From positions 62,001 to 126,000 of the forward strand of contig QKXI01000001.1 in the NCBI GenBank assembly GCA_003367665.1: 64,000 nucleotides of DNA, given 5' to 3'. The number at the start of each line of letters is the position of its first letter. The first letter of the stretch is position 1. This DNA is from Leifsonia sp. ku-ls. Its GTDB lineage: Bacteria > Actinomycetota > Actinomycetes > Actinomycetales > Microbacteriaceae. Below, piece after piece: positions 55,539 to 64,000 of the stretch. Position numbers and translations under genes: made by a program. Below the pieces are notes generated by a model. The model saw only the letters and a program-made list of their open reading frames with translations. It was not told where the DNA came from and searched no databases.

Positions 55539-56879
55539 CGCAGGACGACGGACACTCCCTAGCCGTCGCCTCCCGCCGCCCTCTACGCTGAGCGCAACCG
55601 CGGGAGGGGGTCCGGATGTCGTCGACCGGTCAACAGGAGCTGCCCGCGCCCACCGCCCGCAGCCTGGCGCTGCTCAGCATCCCCGCCGTCGTCATCGGCG
55701 TGGTCAGCGCGCTCACGCTGTGGGCGGTGGACGAGCTGGCCGGCGTGATCGAGGACGGCGTGTGGACGGCGCTCCCCCATGCGCTCGGCGTCGATCCGTC
55801 GTCGGGCTGGTGGATCTTCCTCGTGCTGACGGTCACCGGCTTCGCCGTGGGGCTCACGGTGTGGCTGGTGCCCGGTCACGCCGGACCCGACTCGGCCACC
55901 ACGGAGCTGGTCGCGCCCCCGCTGCGGATCGGCGTCGTCCCGTCCCTCGCCCTTGCCGCGATCCTCGGCCTCGCCGGCGGCGTCAGCCTGGGGCCGGAGA
56001 ACCCGATCATCGCGATCAACATCAGCATCCTGGTGACGCTGGTCGGGCGGCTGTGGAAGGCCGTGCCGGCGCAGATCGTCATGCTCATGGCGGCGTCCGG
56101 CACGATCGGCGCGCTGTTCGGCACGCCCGTCGCGGCGGCGCTCGTCTTCACCGGCATCGTCGCGACGGTCCGCGGCGGCGGCGCGCTGTGGGACAAGCTG
56201 TTCCTGCCCCTGGTGTCGGCGGCGGCCGGGTCGCTCACCATGACGTTGCTGGCGCATCCGCACTTCGCGATCCCGATGCCGGCGTACACCACGGTCACCG
56301 GGTGGGATCTGCTCGCGGCGCTCGTCATCGCCTCGGTGGCCACGGCCGTGGGCATCGCGGCGGCCGCGCTGTTCCCGCTGGTCCACCGACTCTTCCACGC
56401 GCTGCGGCACCCGCTGCTCGTCACGCTCGCCGGCGGCGTCGTGCTGGGCCTCGTCGGGGCGATCGGCGGCCCGATCACGCTGTTCAAGGGCCTGCAGCAG
56501 ATGGGGCAGCTGGTCGTGAACCGCGGCGACTACTCGCCCGGGCAGCTGACGCTCATCATCGTGGTCAAGTTCGTCGCCCTGCTGGTCGCCGCCAGCGCCG
56601 GGTTCCGCGGCGGCCGGGTGTTCCCCTCGGTCTTCATCGGTGCGGCCATCGGCACGCTGGCCGCCGCTCTGGTGCCCGGGATACCAGTGCCGGTGGCGGT
56701 CGCGTCGGCGGTGCTCGGGATGACGCTCGCGGTCACGAAGGACGGCTGGATCGCCATCTTCGTCGGCGTGGCGGTCACGTCGAACCTGCTGATCCTGCCC
56801 ATCCTGTGCCTCGCCGTGCTTCCCGCGTGGCTGATGGTGACCCGCGCGCCGGAGATGCTGATCCCCCCGGCGCCGGCGG

Positions 56880-58154
<1,275 letters not shown>

Positions 58155-58330
58155 CCCTCTCCCCTCCTTCTTCGGGTGTCTTCCGTCGAGCCTAACCCGT
58201 GCGGCCGACATTGGCGCGCATGTCGGCCGTTTTGCTTCACACGGCGGTTCTGCTCACAGCAGATGGCGGAGGCGACACCCGGTCGTTGGCCCACAGTCCG
58301 GCTCCCACGCCGCGCTCGGCGACCTCCGGA

Positions 58331-58376
58331 CACGACGAACGGGACGGCCGCCGAAGCGACCGTCCCGTCCGTCGTG
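58331..58376 (-). terminator. Terminator between clpP2 and clpX
   Basis: Arms 58331-58347 and 58360-58376 pair over 17 positions with one mismatch (core ACGGGACGG / CCGTCCCGT). It lies 12 bases after the clpP2 stop, so clpX is probably also transcribed from its own promoter in the 175 bases before it. Confidence 0.8.
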
Positions 58377-58388
58377 GAGCGAAGGCTC

Positions 58389-59057
58389 TTACTTCACCAG
58401 CGCCGGCAGCGCCTTGCGGCTGGTCAGCACCTGGTCGATGAGGCCGTAGTCGAGGGCCTCCTCCGCCGACAGGATCTTGTCGCGGTCGATGTCCTTGTTG
58501 ACCTGCTCCACCGAGCGCTTGGAGTGCTTCGCCAGCGTCTCCTCCAGCCAGGTGCGCATGCGCATGATCTCGTTGGCCTGGATCTCGATGTCGGACGCCT
58601 GCCCCTGCCCGGCCTCGCCGACGGCGGGCTGGTGGATGAGGATGCGGGCGTTCGGCAGCGCCAGGCGCTTGCCCGGCGTGCCGGCCGCGGTGAGCACGGC
58701 GGCGGCCGACGCGGCCTGGCCGAGCACGACCGTCTGGATCTCCGGGCGGATGTACTGCATGGTGTCGTAGATCGCCGTCATCGCGGTGAACGAGCCACCG
58801 GGCGAGTTGATGTACATGACGATGTCGCGGTCCGGGTCCTGGCTCTCGAGCACGAGCAGCTGGGCCATGATGTCGTCCGCCGACGCGTCGTCCACCTGGA
58901 CGCCGAGGAAGATGATGCGGTCCTCGAAGAGCTTCGCGTACGGGTCCTGACGCTTGTAGCCGTAGGCCGTGCGCTCCTCGAAGCTGGGCAGGATGTAGCG
59001 GGAGCCGGGCGCCTGGACGCCGCCGAAAGCCTGACCGCCGAGCATGGGGGTGTTCAT
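58389..59057 (-). CDS. clpP2: ATP-dependent Clp protease proteolytic subunit ClpP2
   Basis: The 222-residue protein carries the catalytic Ser in 'GQAASAAAVLTAAG', His in 'ARILIHQPAVGEAG' and Asp in the 'DIDRDKILSAEEALDYG' region. Following the actinobacterial scheme, it pairs with ClpP1 to form a mixed 14-mer. It lies 30 bases after clpP1 on the same strand. Confidence 0.96.
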   Translation of the reverse strand: MNTPMLGGQAFGGVQAPGSRYILPSFEERTAYGYKRQDPYAKLFEDRIIFLGVQVDDASADDIMAQLLVLESQDPDRDIVMYINSPGGSFTAMTAIYDTMQYIRPEIQTVVLGQAASAAAVLTAAGTPGKRLALPNARILIHQPAVGEAGQGQASDIEIQANEIMRMRTWLEETLAKHSKRSVEQVNKDIDRDKILSAEEALDYGLIDQVLTSRKALPALVK

Positions 59058-59087
59058 TCTTGTGTCCTTATCCTTGTCCGCGGCCCG

Positions 59088-59681
59088 TTACTTGCCCTCG
59101 GCGTCCGTGCCGCCGCCGCCGGCGACGTCGAGCGCCGACTCGCGGATGTGGTCGACGAAGCCGTACTCCAGCGCCTGCTGCGCGGTGAACCAGCGGTCCC
59201 GGTCGCCGTCGGCGTTGATCTGCTCGACGGTCTTGCCGGTCGCGGCCGCGGTGATCTCGGCGAGGCGGTTCTTCATGTCGATGATGAGCTGCGCCTGCGT
59301 CTGGATGTCGCTCGCGGTGCCGCCGAATCCGCCGTGCGGCTGGTGCAGCAGCACGCGGGCGTTCGGGGTGATGTAGCGCTTGCCCTTGGTGCCGGCGGTG
59401 AGCAGCAGCTGGCCCATCGACGCGGCCATTCCGATGCCGACGGTGACGATGTCGTTCGGGACGAACTGCATCGTGTCGTAGATCGCCATGCCGGCGGTGA
59501 TCGAACCGCCCGGGGAGTTGATGTAGAGGTAGATGTCCCGCTTCGGGTCCTCCGCGGCCAGGAGCAGCAGCTTCGCGGCGATCTCGTTCGCGTTCTCGTC
59601 CCGGACCTCGGAGCCGAGCCAGATGATGCGGTCCTTCAGCAGTCTGTCGAAAACACTGGGCTGGATACCCATGTCGGCCAT
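59088..59681 (-). CDS. clpP1: ATP-dependent Clp protease proteolytic subunit ClpP1
   Basis: The 197-residue protein has the catalytic Ser in '[14 protein letters not shown]', His in '[14 protein letters not shown]' and Asp in '[15 protein letters not shown]'. ATG 59681 is preferred because a GGAG site sits five bases before it; an in-frame ATG ten codons upstream lacks one. It is the first gene of clpP1-clpP2. Confidence 0.96.
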   Translation of the reverse strand: MADMGIQPSVFDRLLKDRIIWLGSEVRDENANEIAAKLLLLAAEDPKRDIYLYINSPGGSITAGMAIYDTMQFVPNDIVTVGIGMAASMGQLLLTAGTKGKRYITPNARVLLHQPHGGFGGTASDIQTQAQLIIDMKNRLAEITAAATGKTVEQINADGDRDRWFTAQQALEYGFVDHIRESALDVAGGGGTDAEGK

Positions 59682-59772
59682 GTTCGCTCCATTTCCTTTG
59701 TCGCTTGGCATCGAATCTATCGGAGCGCCCGGCGCAATTCGGTGCTGTTCGCCCTGGGCAGAGAACGCGCCG

Positions 59773-60261
59773 TCAGTCGTCGTCGAGGGCGGCGGCGTAC
59801 GCCGTCACGGCACGGCCGTACCGCGGCAGGTGCGGGGCGAGCGCCCCGAGCGCCTCGCGGAGCGCGTCGGCCGGCATCCCGTCGTCGAACAGCGCGAGCG
59901 CGGCGAACGCACGGGCGGCGTCGGCGAGCGGATGCTGCGGCTCGGCGAGCAGGAAGTCGCGCAGCAGGGCGAGCGCCTCCGCCGGCCGGTCGAGATTGCG
60001 CAGGGTGCTCGCCAGCTGCACGAACGCCTGCCCGCGGTACGGCTCGGCCAGTCCGTGCGCGAGCGCCGCGCGGTAGAGCGGCTCGGCGTCGGCCTCGTGC
60101 CCGGCGAAGTCGCGGGCGCCCGCCGCCTCGAACAACGCCTCCGGGTCGTTCGCCGGCCGTTCCGCCACGAGCGCGTCGATGGCCGCGAGCGTCTCCTCCT
60201 CGTTCGTGTCGTCGGCGTCCGCCCACACCGCGTCCACCCGGTCACGCCAGTCGTCGCTCAT
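59773..60261 (-). CDS. Tetratricopeptide-repeat protein
   Basis: The 162-residue, Ala-rich, helical protein has TPR-like pairs ('[20 protein letters not shown]', '[20 protein letters not shown]', '[20 protein letters not shown]') across residues 40-140. TPRs bind partner proteins. It lies between tig and clpP1 on the same strand, which suggests a protein quality-control link, though its partner is unknown. Start MSDDWRDRV at 60261 has a GAGAGG site. Confidence 0.85.
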   Translation of the reverse strand: MSDDWRDRVDAVWADADDTNEEETLAAIDALVAERPANDPEALFEAAGARDFAGHEADAEPLYRAALAHGLAEPYRGQAFVQLASTLRNLDRPAEALALLRDFLLAEPQHPLADAARAFAALALFDDGMPADALREALGALAPHLPRYGRAVTAYAAALDDD

Positions 60262-60293
60262 CGCAGCCTCTCCCTCCGTCCGCGGCCACAACG

Positions 60294-60331
60294 CGACACG
60301 CCGCCTCGCAACAGTACGAGACGGCGTGTCG
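60294..60331 (-). terminator. Terminator after tig
   Basis: Arms CGACACGCCG / CGGCGTGTCG (60294-60303, 60322-60331) with an inner CTCG/CGAG pair form a long hairpin 19 bases after the tig stop. The outer arms equal those of the VKOR/ndk terminator. Confidence 0.8.
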
Positions 60332-60349
60332 GGTCGACCAGAGGACGGG

Positions 60350-61717
60350 TTACTTGTCGTCGGCCTTCTTCTTGGTGGAGCGCTTCTTGGGCTTCTCCTC
60401 GGCGGGGGCCTCCTCGGCGGGCGCGTCGCCGTCCTCCGCGTCGGCGACGGCGGTGAACTCGGCCAGGTCGACCGGCTTGCCGTCGGTGTCGACGACCTTC
60501 ACCTTGCCCAGGATGATCGCGAGCGCCTTGTTGCGGGCGACCTCGCCGACCATCGACGGGATCTGGCCGTTCTCGCTGAGGATCTTGACGAACTCGTTCG
60601 GGTCCATGCCGTACTGCGCGGCACCCTGCACCAGGTACTGGGTGAGCTCGTCCTGGCTGACCTTGATGTCCTCGTTCTGTGCGACCTCGTCGAGCAGGAT
60701 CTGCGTCTTGAAGGTCTTCTCGCTGGACTCCTTCACCTCGGCGCGGTGCACGTCGTCCTCGAGGCGGTTCTCCTGCTCCAGGTGGCGGTGGACCTCGTCC
60801 TCCACCAGCTGCTCGGGCACCGGGATCTCGACCAGCTCGAGCAGCTTGTCGACCAGCTGGTCGCGCGCGGCCGTGCCCTGGCCGAACACCTTGGCGCGCT
60901 CGACCTGCGTGCGCAGGCTCTGGCGCAGCTCGCCGATGGTGTCGAACTCGCTGGCGATCTGAGCGAAGTCGTCGTCCGCCTCCGGCAGCTCGCGCTCCTT
61001 TACGGCGTTCAGCGTGACGGTGATCTGGGCGTTCTCACCCTCGTGGTCGCCGCCCATGAGCGGCGCCTCGAACGTGGTGGTCTCGCCGGCGGTCAGCGTG
61101 TCGAGCGCCTCGTCGATGCCGTCGATGAGCTCGCCGGAGCCGATCTCGTACGAGATGTTGGCCGCTGTGTCGACCTCTTCCCCGCCGATCTCCGCGGTCA
61201 GGTCGATCTGGGCGAAGTCGCCGGTCTTGGCCGGACGGTCCACGGTGACGAGCGTGCCGAAGCGGCTGCGCAGGCGGTCCAGCTCCTCCTCGACGTCATC
61301 CGCGGTGACCTCGGCCTTGTCGACGGTGATGGTGATGTCGTCGAAGTTCGGCAGGGTCACCTCGGGGCGGACGTCCACCTCGATGGTGAGCAGCAGGTCG
61401 CCCGAGAAGTCCTTCTCGTTCGGCCACTCGGTGATGTCCGCCTCCGGACGACCGAGCGGACGGACGTCGTTCTCCTCGATGGCACGGCGGTAGAACCCGT
61501 CGAGACCCTCGTTGACCGCGTGCTCCAGGACGGCGGCCTTGCCGACCCGCTGGTCGATGATGGGCGGCGGCACCTTGCCCTTGCGGAAACCGGGGATGGT
61601 CACCTGCTCGGCGATGTGCTCGTACGCGTGCTTGATGGAAGGCTTCAGCTCGTCCGGCGTCACCGAGATGGTGAGCTTCGCGCGGGTGGGGCTGAGCTTC
61701 TCGACCGTGGTCTTCAC
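60350..61717 (-). CDS. tig: Trigger factor
   Basis: The 455-residue protein has the ribosome-binding domain with signature '[17 protein letters not shown]', a central FKBP-like peptidyl-prolyl isomerase domain ('[20 protein letters not shown]') and a C-terminal helical arm domain, ending in an acidic then Lys-rich tail ('[17 protein letters not shown]'). It is the first chaperone met by nascent chains. The start is GTG 61717, matching the family opening (K/V)[11 protein letters not shown]. Confidence 0.96.
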   Translation of the reverse strand: MKTTVEKLSPTRAKLTISVTPDELKPSIKHAYEHIAEQVTIPGFRKGKVPPPIIDQRVGKAAVLEHAVNEGLDGFYRRAIEENDVRPLGRPEADITEWPNEKDFSGDLLLTIEVDVRPEVTLPNFDDITITVDKAEVTADDVEEELDRLRSRFGTLVTVDRPAKTGDFAQIDLTAEIGGEEVDTAANISYEIGSGELIDGIDEALDTLTAGETTTFEAPLMGGDHEGENAQITVTLNAVKERELPEADDDFAQIASEFDTIGELRQSLRTQVERAKVFGQGTAARDQLVDKLLELVEIPVPEQLVEDEVHRHLEQENRLEDDVHRAEVKESSEKTFKTQILLDEVAQNEDIKVSQDELTQYLVQGAAQYGMDPNEFVKILSENGQIPSMVGEVARNKALAIILGKVKVVDTDGKPVDLAEFTAVADAEDGDAPAEEAPAEEKPKKRSTKKKADDK

Positions 61718-61777
61718 GATGTCTGGGTTCTCCTGAATGATCGAACGATGGTCTTCTCGCAAGGAACGAGGTCCTCG

Positions 61778-61852
61778 TCGGGGCGACAGGATTCGAACCT
61801 GCGACCTCCCGCTCCCAAAGCGGGCGCTCTAGCCAAGCTGAGCTACGCCCCG
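61778..61852 (-). tRNA. tRNA-Pro (TGG)
   Basis: On the - strand the cloverleaf has acceptor CGGGGCG / CGCCCCG, anticodon stem CCCGC / GCGGG with loop TTTGGGA (anticodon TGG) and T-arm CAGG-TTCGAAT-CCTG. The CCA end is not encoded. It lies 60 bases upstream of tig on the same strand. Confidence 0.97.
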
Positions 61853-61972
61853 GCTTGTGCGGCGCGAAAGACCGCCGCCAAGTCTACTGCACGCGGCACG
61901 GCGCGCGCGTGTACTACGATGGTCTCCGGCCGCCGCGCAGAGGGCGGCCACGGCGCCGCCACGGCGGTGCTC

Positions 61973-62043
61973 GGGGATGTAGCTCAATGGTAGAGCCTCA
62001 GTCTTCCAAACTGATTACGCGGGTTCGATTCCCGTCATCCCCT
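61973..62043 (+). tRNA. tRNA-Gly (TCC)
   Basis: The cloverleaf has acceptor GGGGATG / CATCCCC, anticodon stem TCAGT / ACTGA with loop CTTCCAA (anticodon TCC) and T-arm GCGGG-TTCGATT-CCCGT. CCA is not encoded. A diverged copy of its 3' half lies about 720 bases downstream (62738-62771). Confidence 0.97.
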
Positions 62044-62117
62044 CCGAAACAGGCCACCCCCGAACGGGGTGAGGCATCCTCAGGTCATTCCCGGTAGCTT
62101 CCCCATCGGAGGGGAAC

Positions 62118-62693
62118 ATGGCCAAGCGCGGGAATGCCAAGGGCGGCATCGCTGGAGTGGTCGTCGTGCTGCTCGCCGTTGGCGGACTGGTGTCGTGCGT
62201 GCGGTCGATGGCGGGGAAGCCCTCGTCGGACACGTCATACGTCAGCTCGTCCGACAGCGACTCGTCAGAGACCGTGGACCCGACCGACGAACCGAGCACA
62301 TCCCCAACGCCCGCGCCGCCACAGGTGGTCGTCGCCGAGCACAGTGGTCAGACTGCGGACCAGGCGTCTGCCGAATTGGTCTCGCAGGGCCTCCAGGTGC
62401 AGTACACCGACCAAACCGGAAATCCGGTCGCCAGCGCATCCGGCTGGTCCGTCGTCAGCGAGCAGCCGAGCCCGGGTGCGGAGCTGACGCCGGGAGACGT
62501 GGTACGCCTCACCGTGGTTCCGCCTGCGCCTGCGCCAGCACCCGCTCCTGCGCCCGCCCCGGCACCGGCTCCTGCACCCGCCCCGGCTCCTGCAGGCGCG
62601 ACCGCCTTGTGCAATGACGGAACACTGTCGTATTCGGCGCATCATCAGGGGACGTGCTCCCACCACGGCGGGGTCGCGCAGTTTTACCGCTGA
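62118..62693 (+). CDS. Membrane-associated PASTA / DUF3761 protein
   Basis: The 191-residue protein has an N-terminal hydrophobic helix ('GVVVVLLAVGGLVSCVR', Cys27; possible signal anchor), an Asp/Ser/Thr-rich linker, one PASTA domain (residues 70-134, 'GQTADQASAELVSQGLQVQY', 'SEQPSPGAELTPGDVVRLTV'), a Pro-Ala repeat (136-159) and a C-terminal DUF3761-type motif 'CNDGTLSYSAHHQGTCSHHG'. PASTA domains bind peptidoglycan or beta-lactams; DUF3761 occurs in secreted proteins of unknown function. A GGAGGGG site precedes the ATG. It sits between tRNA-Gly and a partial tRNA-Gly copy, so it may have arrived by integration. Confidence 0.85.
   Translation: MAKRGNAKGGIAGVVVVLLAVGGLVSCVRSMAGKPSSDTSYVSSSDSDSSETVDPTDEPSTSPTPAPPQVVVAEHSGQTADQASAELVSQGLQVQYTDQTGNPVASASGWSVVSEQPSPGAELTPGDVVRLTVVPPAPAPAPAPAPAPAPAPAPAPAPAGATALCNDGTLSYSAHHQGTCSHHGGVAQFYR
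62523..62594 (+). repeat. Pro-Ala coding repeat
   Basis: About 72 bases of CCNGCN codons encode (PA)n at residues 136-159 of the PASTA/DUF3761 protein, a rigid spacer of the kind found in cell-wall-spanning proteins. Confidence 0.8.
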
Positions 62694-62737
62694 GCGACAG
62701 CCGGAGGCGAAGGTCGGCCTCACGCGGGTGTTCCCGC

Positions 62738-62771
62738 ATGATGACGCGGGCTCGATTCCCGTCATCGCTCG
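62738..62771 (+). repeat. Partial tRNA-Gly 3' copy (possible attachment-site scar)
   Basis: The sequence matches the 3' 35 bases of tRNA-Gly(TCC) (62011-62044) at about 30 of 34 positions, including the identical 15-base core TCGATTCCCGTCATC (62025-62039 and 62752-62766). It lies downstream in the same orientation, as an att site left by integration into the tRNA 3' end would. No integrase is nearby. Confidence 0.6.
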
Positions 62772-62817
62772 ATAACGGATCAGCGTCGGATCGCCCCCCA
62801 GGGCATAGGCTTCCTCC

Positions 62818-63057
62818 ATGTCCCACGGTCGCGACTCTGACGACGGGTCCGCGCAGGACTCCTCTTCGGCCCAACGCGAGCCCTATGCGGGCATAAGCCA
62901 GTCGATTCTGATAAGGCTCTTCGCGAATCCGTCCAACCCGCACGCGGCCCGAAATCGCGTGATCATCCATCGACTGTTCGTGGCCGCGTGGGTCGTCTTT
63001 GCTCTGGGCTTCCTCGTCATCGTGGCCGCGATGATCGCGGCCCTGGTGAGTGGCTAG
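62818..63057 (+). CDS. Small single-pass membrane protein (79 aa)
   Basis: The 79-residue protein has a polar Ser/Asp-rich N-terminus and one C-terminal helix ('FVAAWVVFALGFLVIVAAMI'). No family was recognised. A TAGGCT -10 (62806-62811) six bases before the ATG supports expression from a leaderless mRNA. Two ATA isoleucine codons within about 20 codons are unusual for this genome. Its end overlaps a convergent membrane gene by 41 bases. Confidence 0.65.
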   Translation: MSHGRDSDDGSAQDSSSAQREPYAGISQSILIRLFANPSNPHAARNRVIIHRLFVAAWVVFALGFLVIVAAMIAALVSG

Positions 63058-63496
63058 CCCACCCTTCCTCCGAAGACGGGCTCGCCCGACGTGAAAGTCC
63101 GGTTGCCGGCAGCCAGACGAGCACGGTGGCTCCCAGGCTCACGGCGAGGGCGATCAGGTTCCAAACGTCGCCGCCGATGGCGGTCACGAGGCAGAGCGCG
63201 GCCAGCACGGAGACGAGGATCCGCGCCCCCGGCCATCCTCGCCGGACGAGGAAGGCGGCCACAGCCGGGAGGGCGATCCAGCACGCGATGTCGAGCGCGC
63301 CCACGGCAATGATGAGCGCGATCGCGAACAATCCGCCGGCGTCGTGGAATCGGGAGTAGTCGTTGGTCACAAGGCCCACGACGAGCGAAACGAGCCCGTC
63401 GAGGGCGAGAAACGCCAACAGGCCGCTTGCGATGGTCCGCAGCACGGCGTGATGCGTCGCGGCCCTTTCCGCTTCGGCACCGATCACCTGACGCAC
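63017..63496 (-). CDS. Membrane protein of unknown function (159 aa)
   Basis: The 159-residue protein has four predicted helices ('SGLLAFLALDGLVSLVVGLV', 'GLFAIALIIAVGALDIACWI', 'LVSVLAALCLVTAIGG', 'LIALAVSLGATVLVWLP') and a polar tail. The start is probably GTG 63496. No named domain was recognised. Its 3' end overlaps the convergent gene before it. Confidence 0.7.
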   Translation of the reverse strand: MRQVIGAEAERAATHHAVLRTIASGLLAFLALDGLVSLVVGLVTNDYSRFHDAGGLFAIALIIAVGALDIACWIALPAVAAFLVRRGWPGARILVSVLAALCLVTAIGGDVWNLIALAVSLGATVLVWLPATGLSRRASPSSEEGWASHSPGPRSSRPR

Positions 63497-63522
63497 CGTT
63501 CGGCCGCTCGACCCGCTGACCG

Positions 63523-63735
63523 CTACTCGTCCCCCACGTGCCGGTCGGCCTCGTCCCGCGCCCCGTCGATCTTGTCGTCGAACTTCCCGCCCGTCACCTT
63601 CTTCGCCGCGCCGGCGACGCCGTCCAGCAGCTTGTCGCTGATGTCCTCGGCCTGCTCGGAGTTCAGGGCGTCCTTGACCTTCGGGTCGTTCAGGAACTCC
63701 TGGGCCTTCTTGGTGATGTCGTCGAATCCTGCCAT
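63523..63735 (-). CDS. Rv0909-like (MT0933-type) antitoxin family protein
   Basis: The 70-residue protein starts 'MAGFDDITKKAQEFLNDPKV' and continues 'AEDISDKLLDGVAGAAKKVT', matching the MT0933/Rv0909 antitoxin family, small helical proteins with an amphipathic N-terminus. In Mycobacterium tuberculosis Rv0909 pairs with toxin Rv0910; no toxin partner is visible here, and many actinobacteria encode solitary copies. A TTGGAT hexamer lies six bases before the ATG. Confidence 0.82.
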   Translation of the reverse strand: MAGFDDITKKAQEFLNDPKVKDALNSEQAEDISDKLLDGVAGAAKKVTGGKFDDKIDGARDEADRHVGDE

Positions 63736-63751
63736 GCGGCCATCCAACACC

Positions 63752-64000
63752 TCACCGCTGCAGGAACGCCAGCACCGCCAACACCCTGCGGTGGTCGTCG
63801 CCCGAGTCCTCCAGGCCCAGCTTCTGGAAGATCGAGGTCACGTTCTTCTCCACCGCGCCGACGCCCACCACCATTCGGGACGCGATGGCGGCGTTCGTGC
63901 GGCCCTCGGCCATCAGCTCCAGCACCTCCCGCTCGCGGGGCGTCAGGGTGGCAAGCGGGTCGGTCCGGCGCGTCAGCAGCTCGCGGACCACCTGCGGGTC
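63752..64000 (-). CDS. NarL/LuxR-type response regulator, C-terminal part
   Basis: The gene runs off the right edge; 82 C-terminal residues are present. They form a GerE/LuxR helix-turn-helix: 'TPREREVLELMAEGRTNAAI' followed by 'KNVTSIFQKLGL', the DNA-binding end of NarL-family two-component regulators. The final 'DDHRRVLAVLAFL' is typical of actinobacterial members. The receiver domain and partner kinase would lie beyond the window. Confidence 0.9.
   Translation of the reverse strand, partial: DPQVVRELLTRRTDPLATLTPREREVLELMAEGRTNAAIASRMVVGVGAVEKNVTSIFQKLGLEDSGDDHRRVLAVLAFLQR

Noticed and set aside
62738-62771. A second tRNA-Gly gene
   Set aside because: Only the 3' half is present; no acceptor 5' strand, D-arm or anticodon arm can be formed.

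Overview
The window comes from a high-GC actinobacterium. Gene content and order point to Microbacteriaceae, probably close to Leifsonia: ileS-folC-DUF4233-ndk, tig/clpP1-clpP2-clpX, rplU-rpmA-obgE-proB-proA-nadD-rsfS, an actinobacterial ileS T-box, many leaderless mRNAs and many 4-base ATGA/GTGA start-stop overlaps. Most of it is ordinary chromosome. No phage, insertion sequence, CRISPR array or plasmid gene was seen.

1-10.3 kb is catabolic. A cut family III CoA-transferase, a glutaryl-CoA dehydrogenase and an NADP-type aldehyde dehydrogenase form one + strand operon. Next come a gamma-carbonic-anhydrase-like protein, an APC permease, an aminobutyraldehyde dehydrogenase, a divergent Lrp regulator, a class III aminotransferase and a PuuB-like flavin oxidase. 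Together they can be read as diamine/GABA breakdown beside glutarate breakdown.

10.3-18.5 kb holds YceI and a sugar-uptake block on the - strand: LacI regulator, GH13 glucosidase, ABC binding protein, two permeases and a GH3 lipoprotein, with LacI-type operators. 18.5-25.4 kb carries a UbiA prenyltransferase, an MFS exporter, small membrane proteins, an LCP cell-wall ligase, a stand-alone RtcB RNA ligase behind an unusual structured leader with a 23-codon ORF, and a GNAT enzyme.

25.4-44.4 kb is housekeeping on the - strand: tRNA-Ala, rsfS, nadD, proA, proB, obgE, rpmA, rplU, RNase E/G, ndk, folC and ileS with its T-box. A five-unit array of about 117-bp palindromic repeats lies between a DUF4031 gene and RNase E/G.

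44.4-56.9 kb has a TetR/MHS transporter pair with a shared operator, valS followed by two duplicated GNAT genes, an ArsR-MFS operon with a striking operator array, a methyltransferase, an M3 peptidase and a CLC-type channel. 56.9-61.7 kb is the Clp/trigger-factor block. The last 2.3 kb carries tRNA-Pro, tRNA-Gly, a PASTA/DUF3761 gene flanked by a tRNA-Gly 3' remnant, small hypothetical genes, an Rv0909-like antitoxin and the end of a LuxR-type regulator.

The most interesting signals are the rtcB leader, the palindromic repeat array, the possible attachment-site scar at tRNA-Gly, and promoters whose -10 hexamer contains the stop codon of the gene before.
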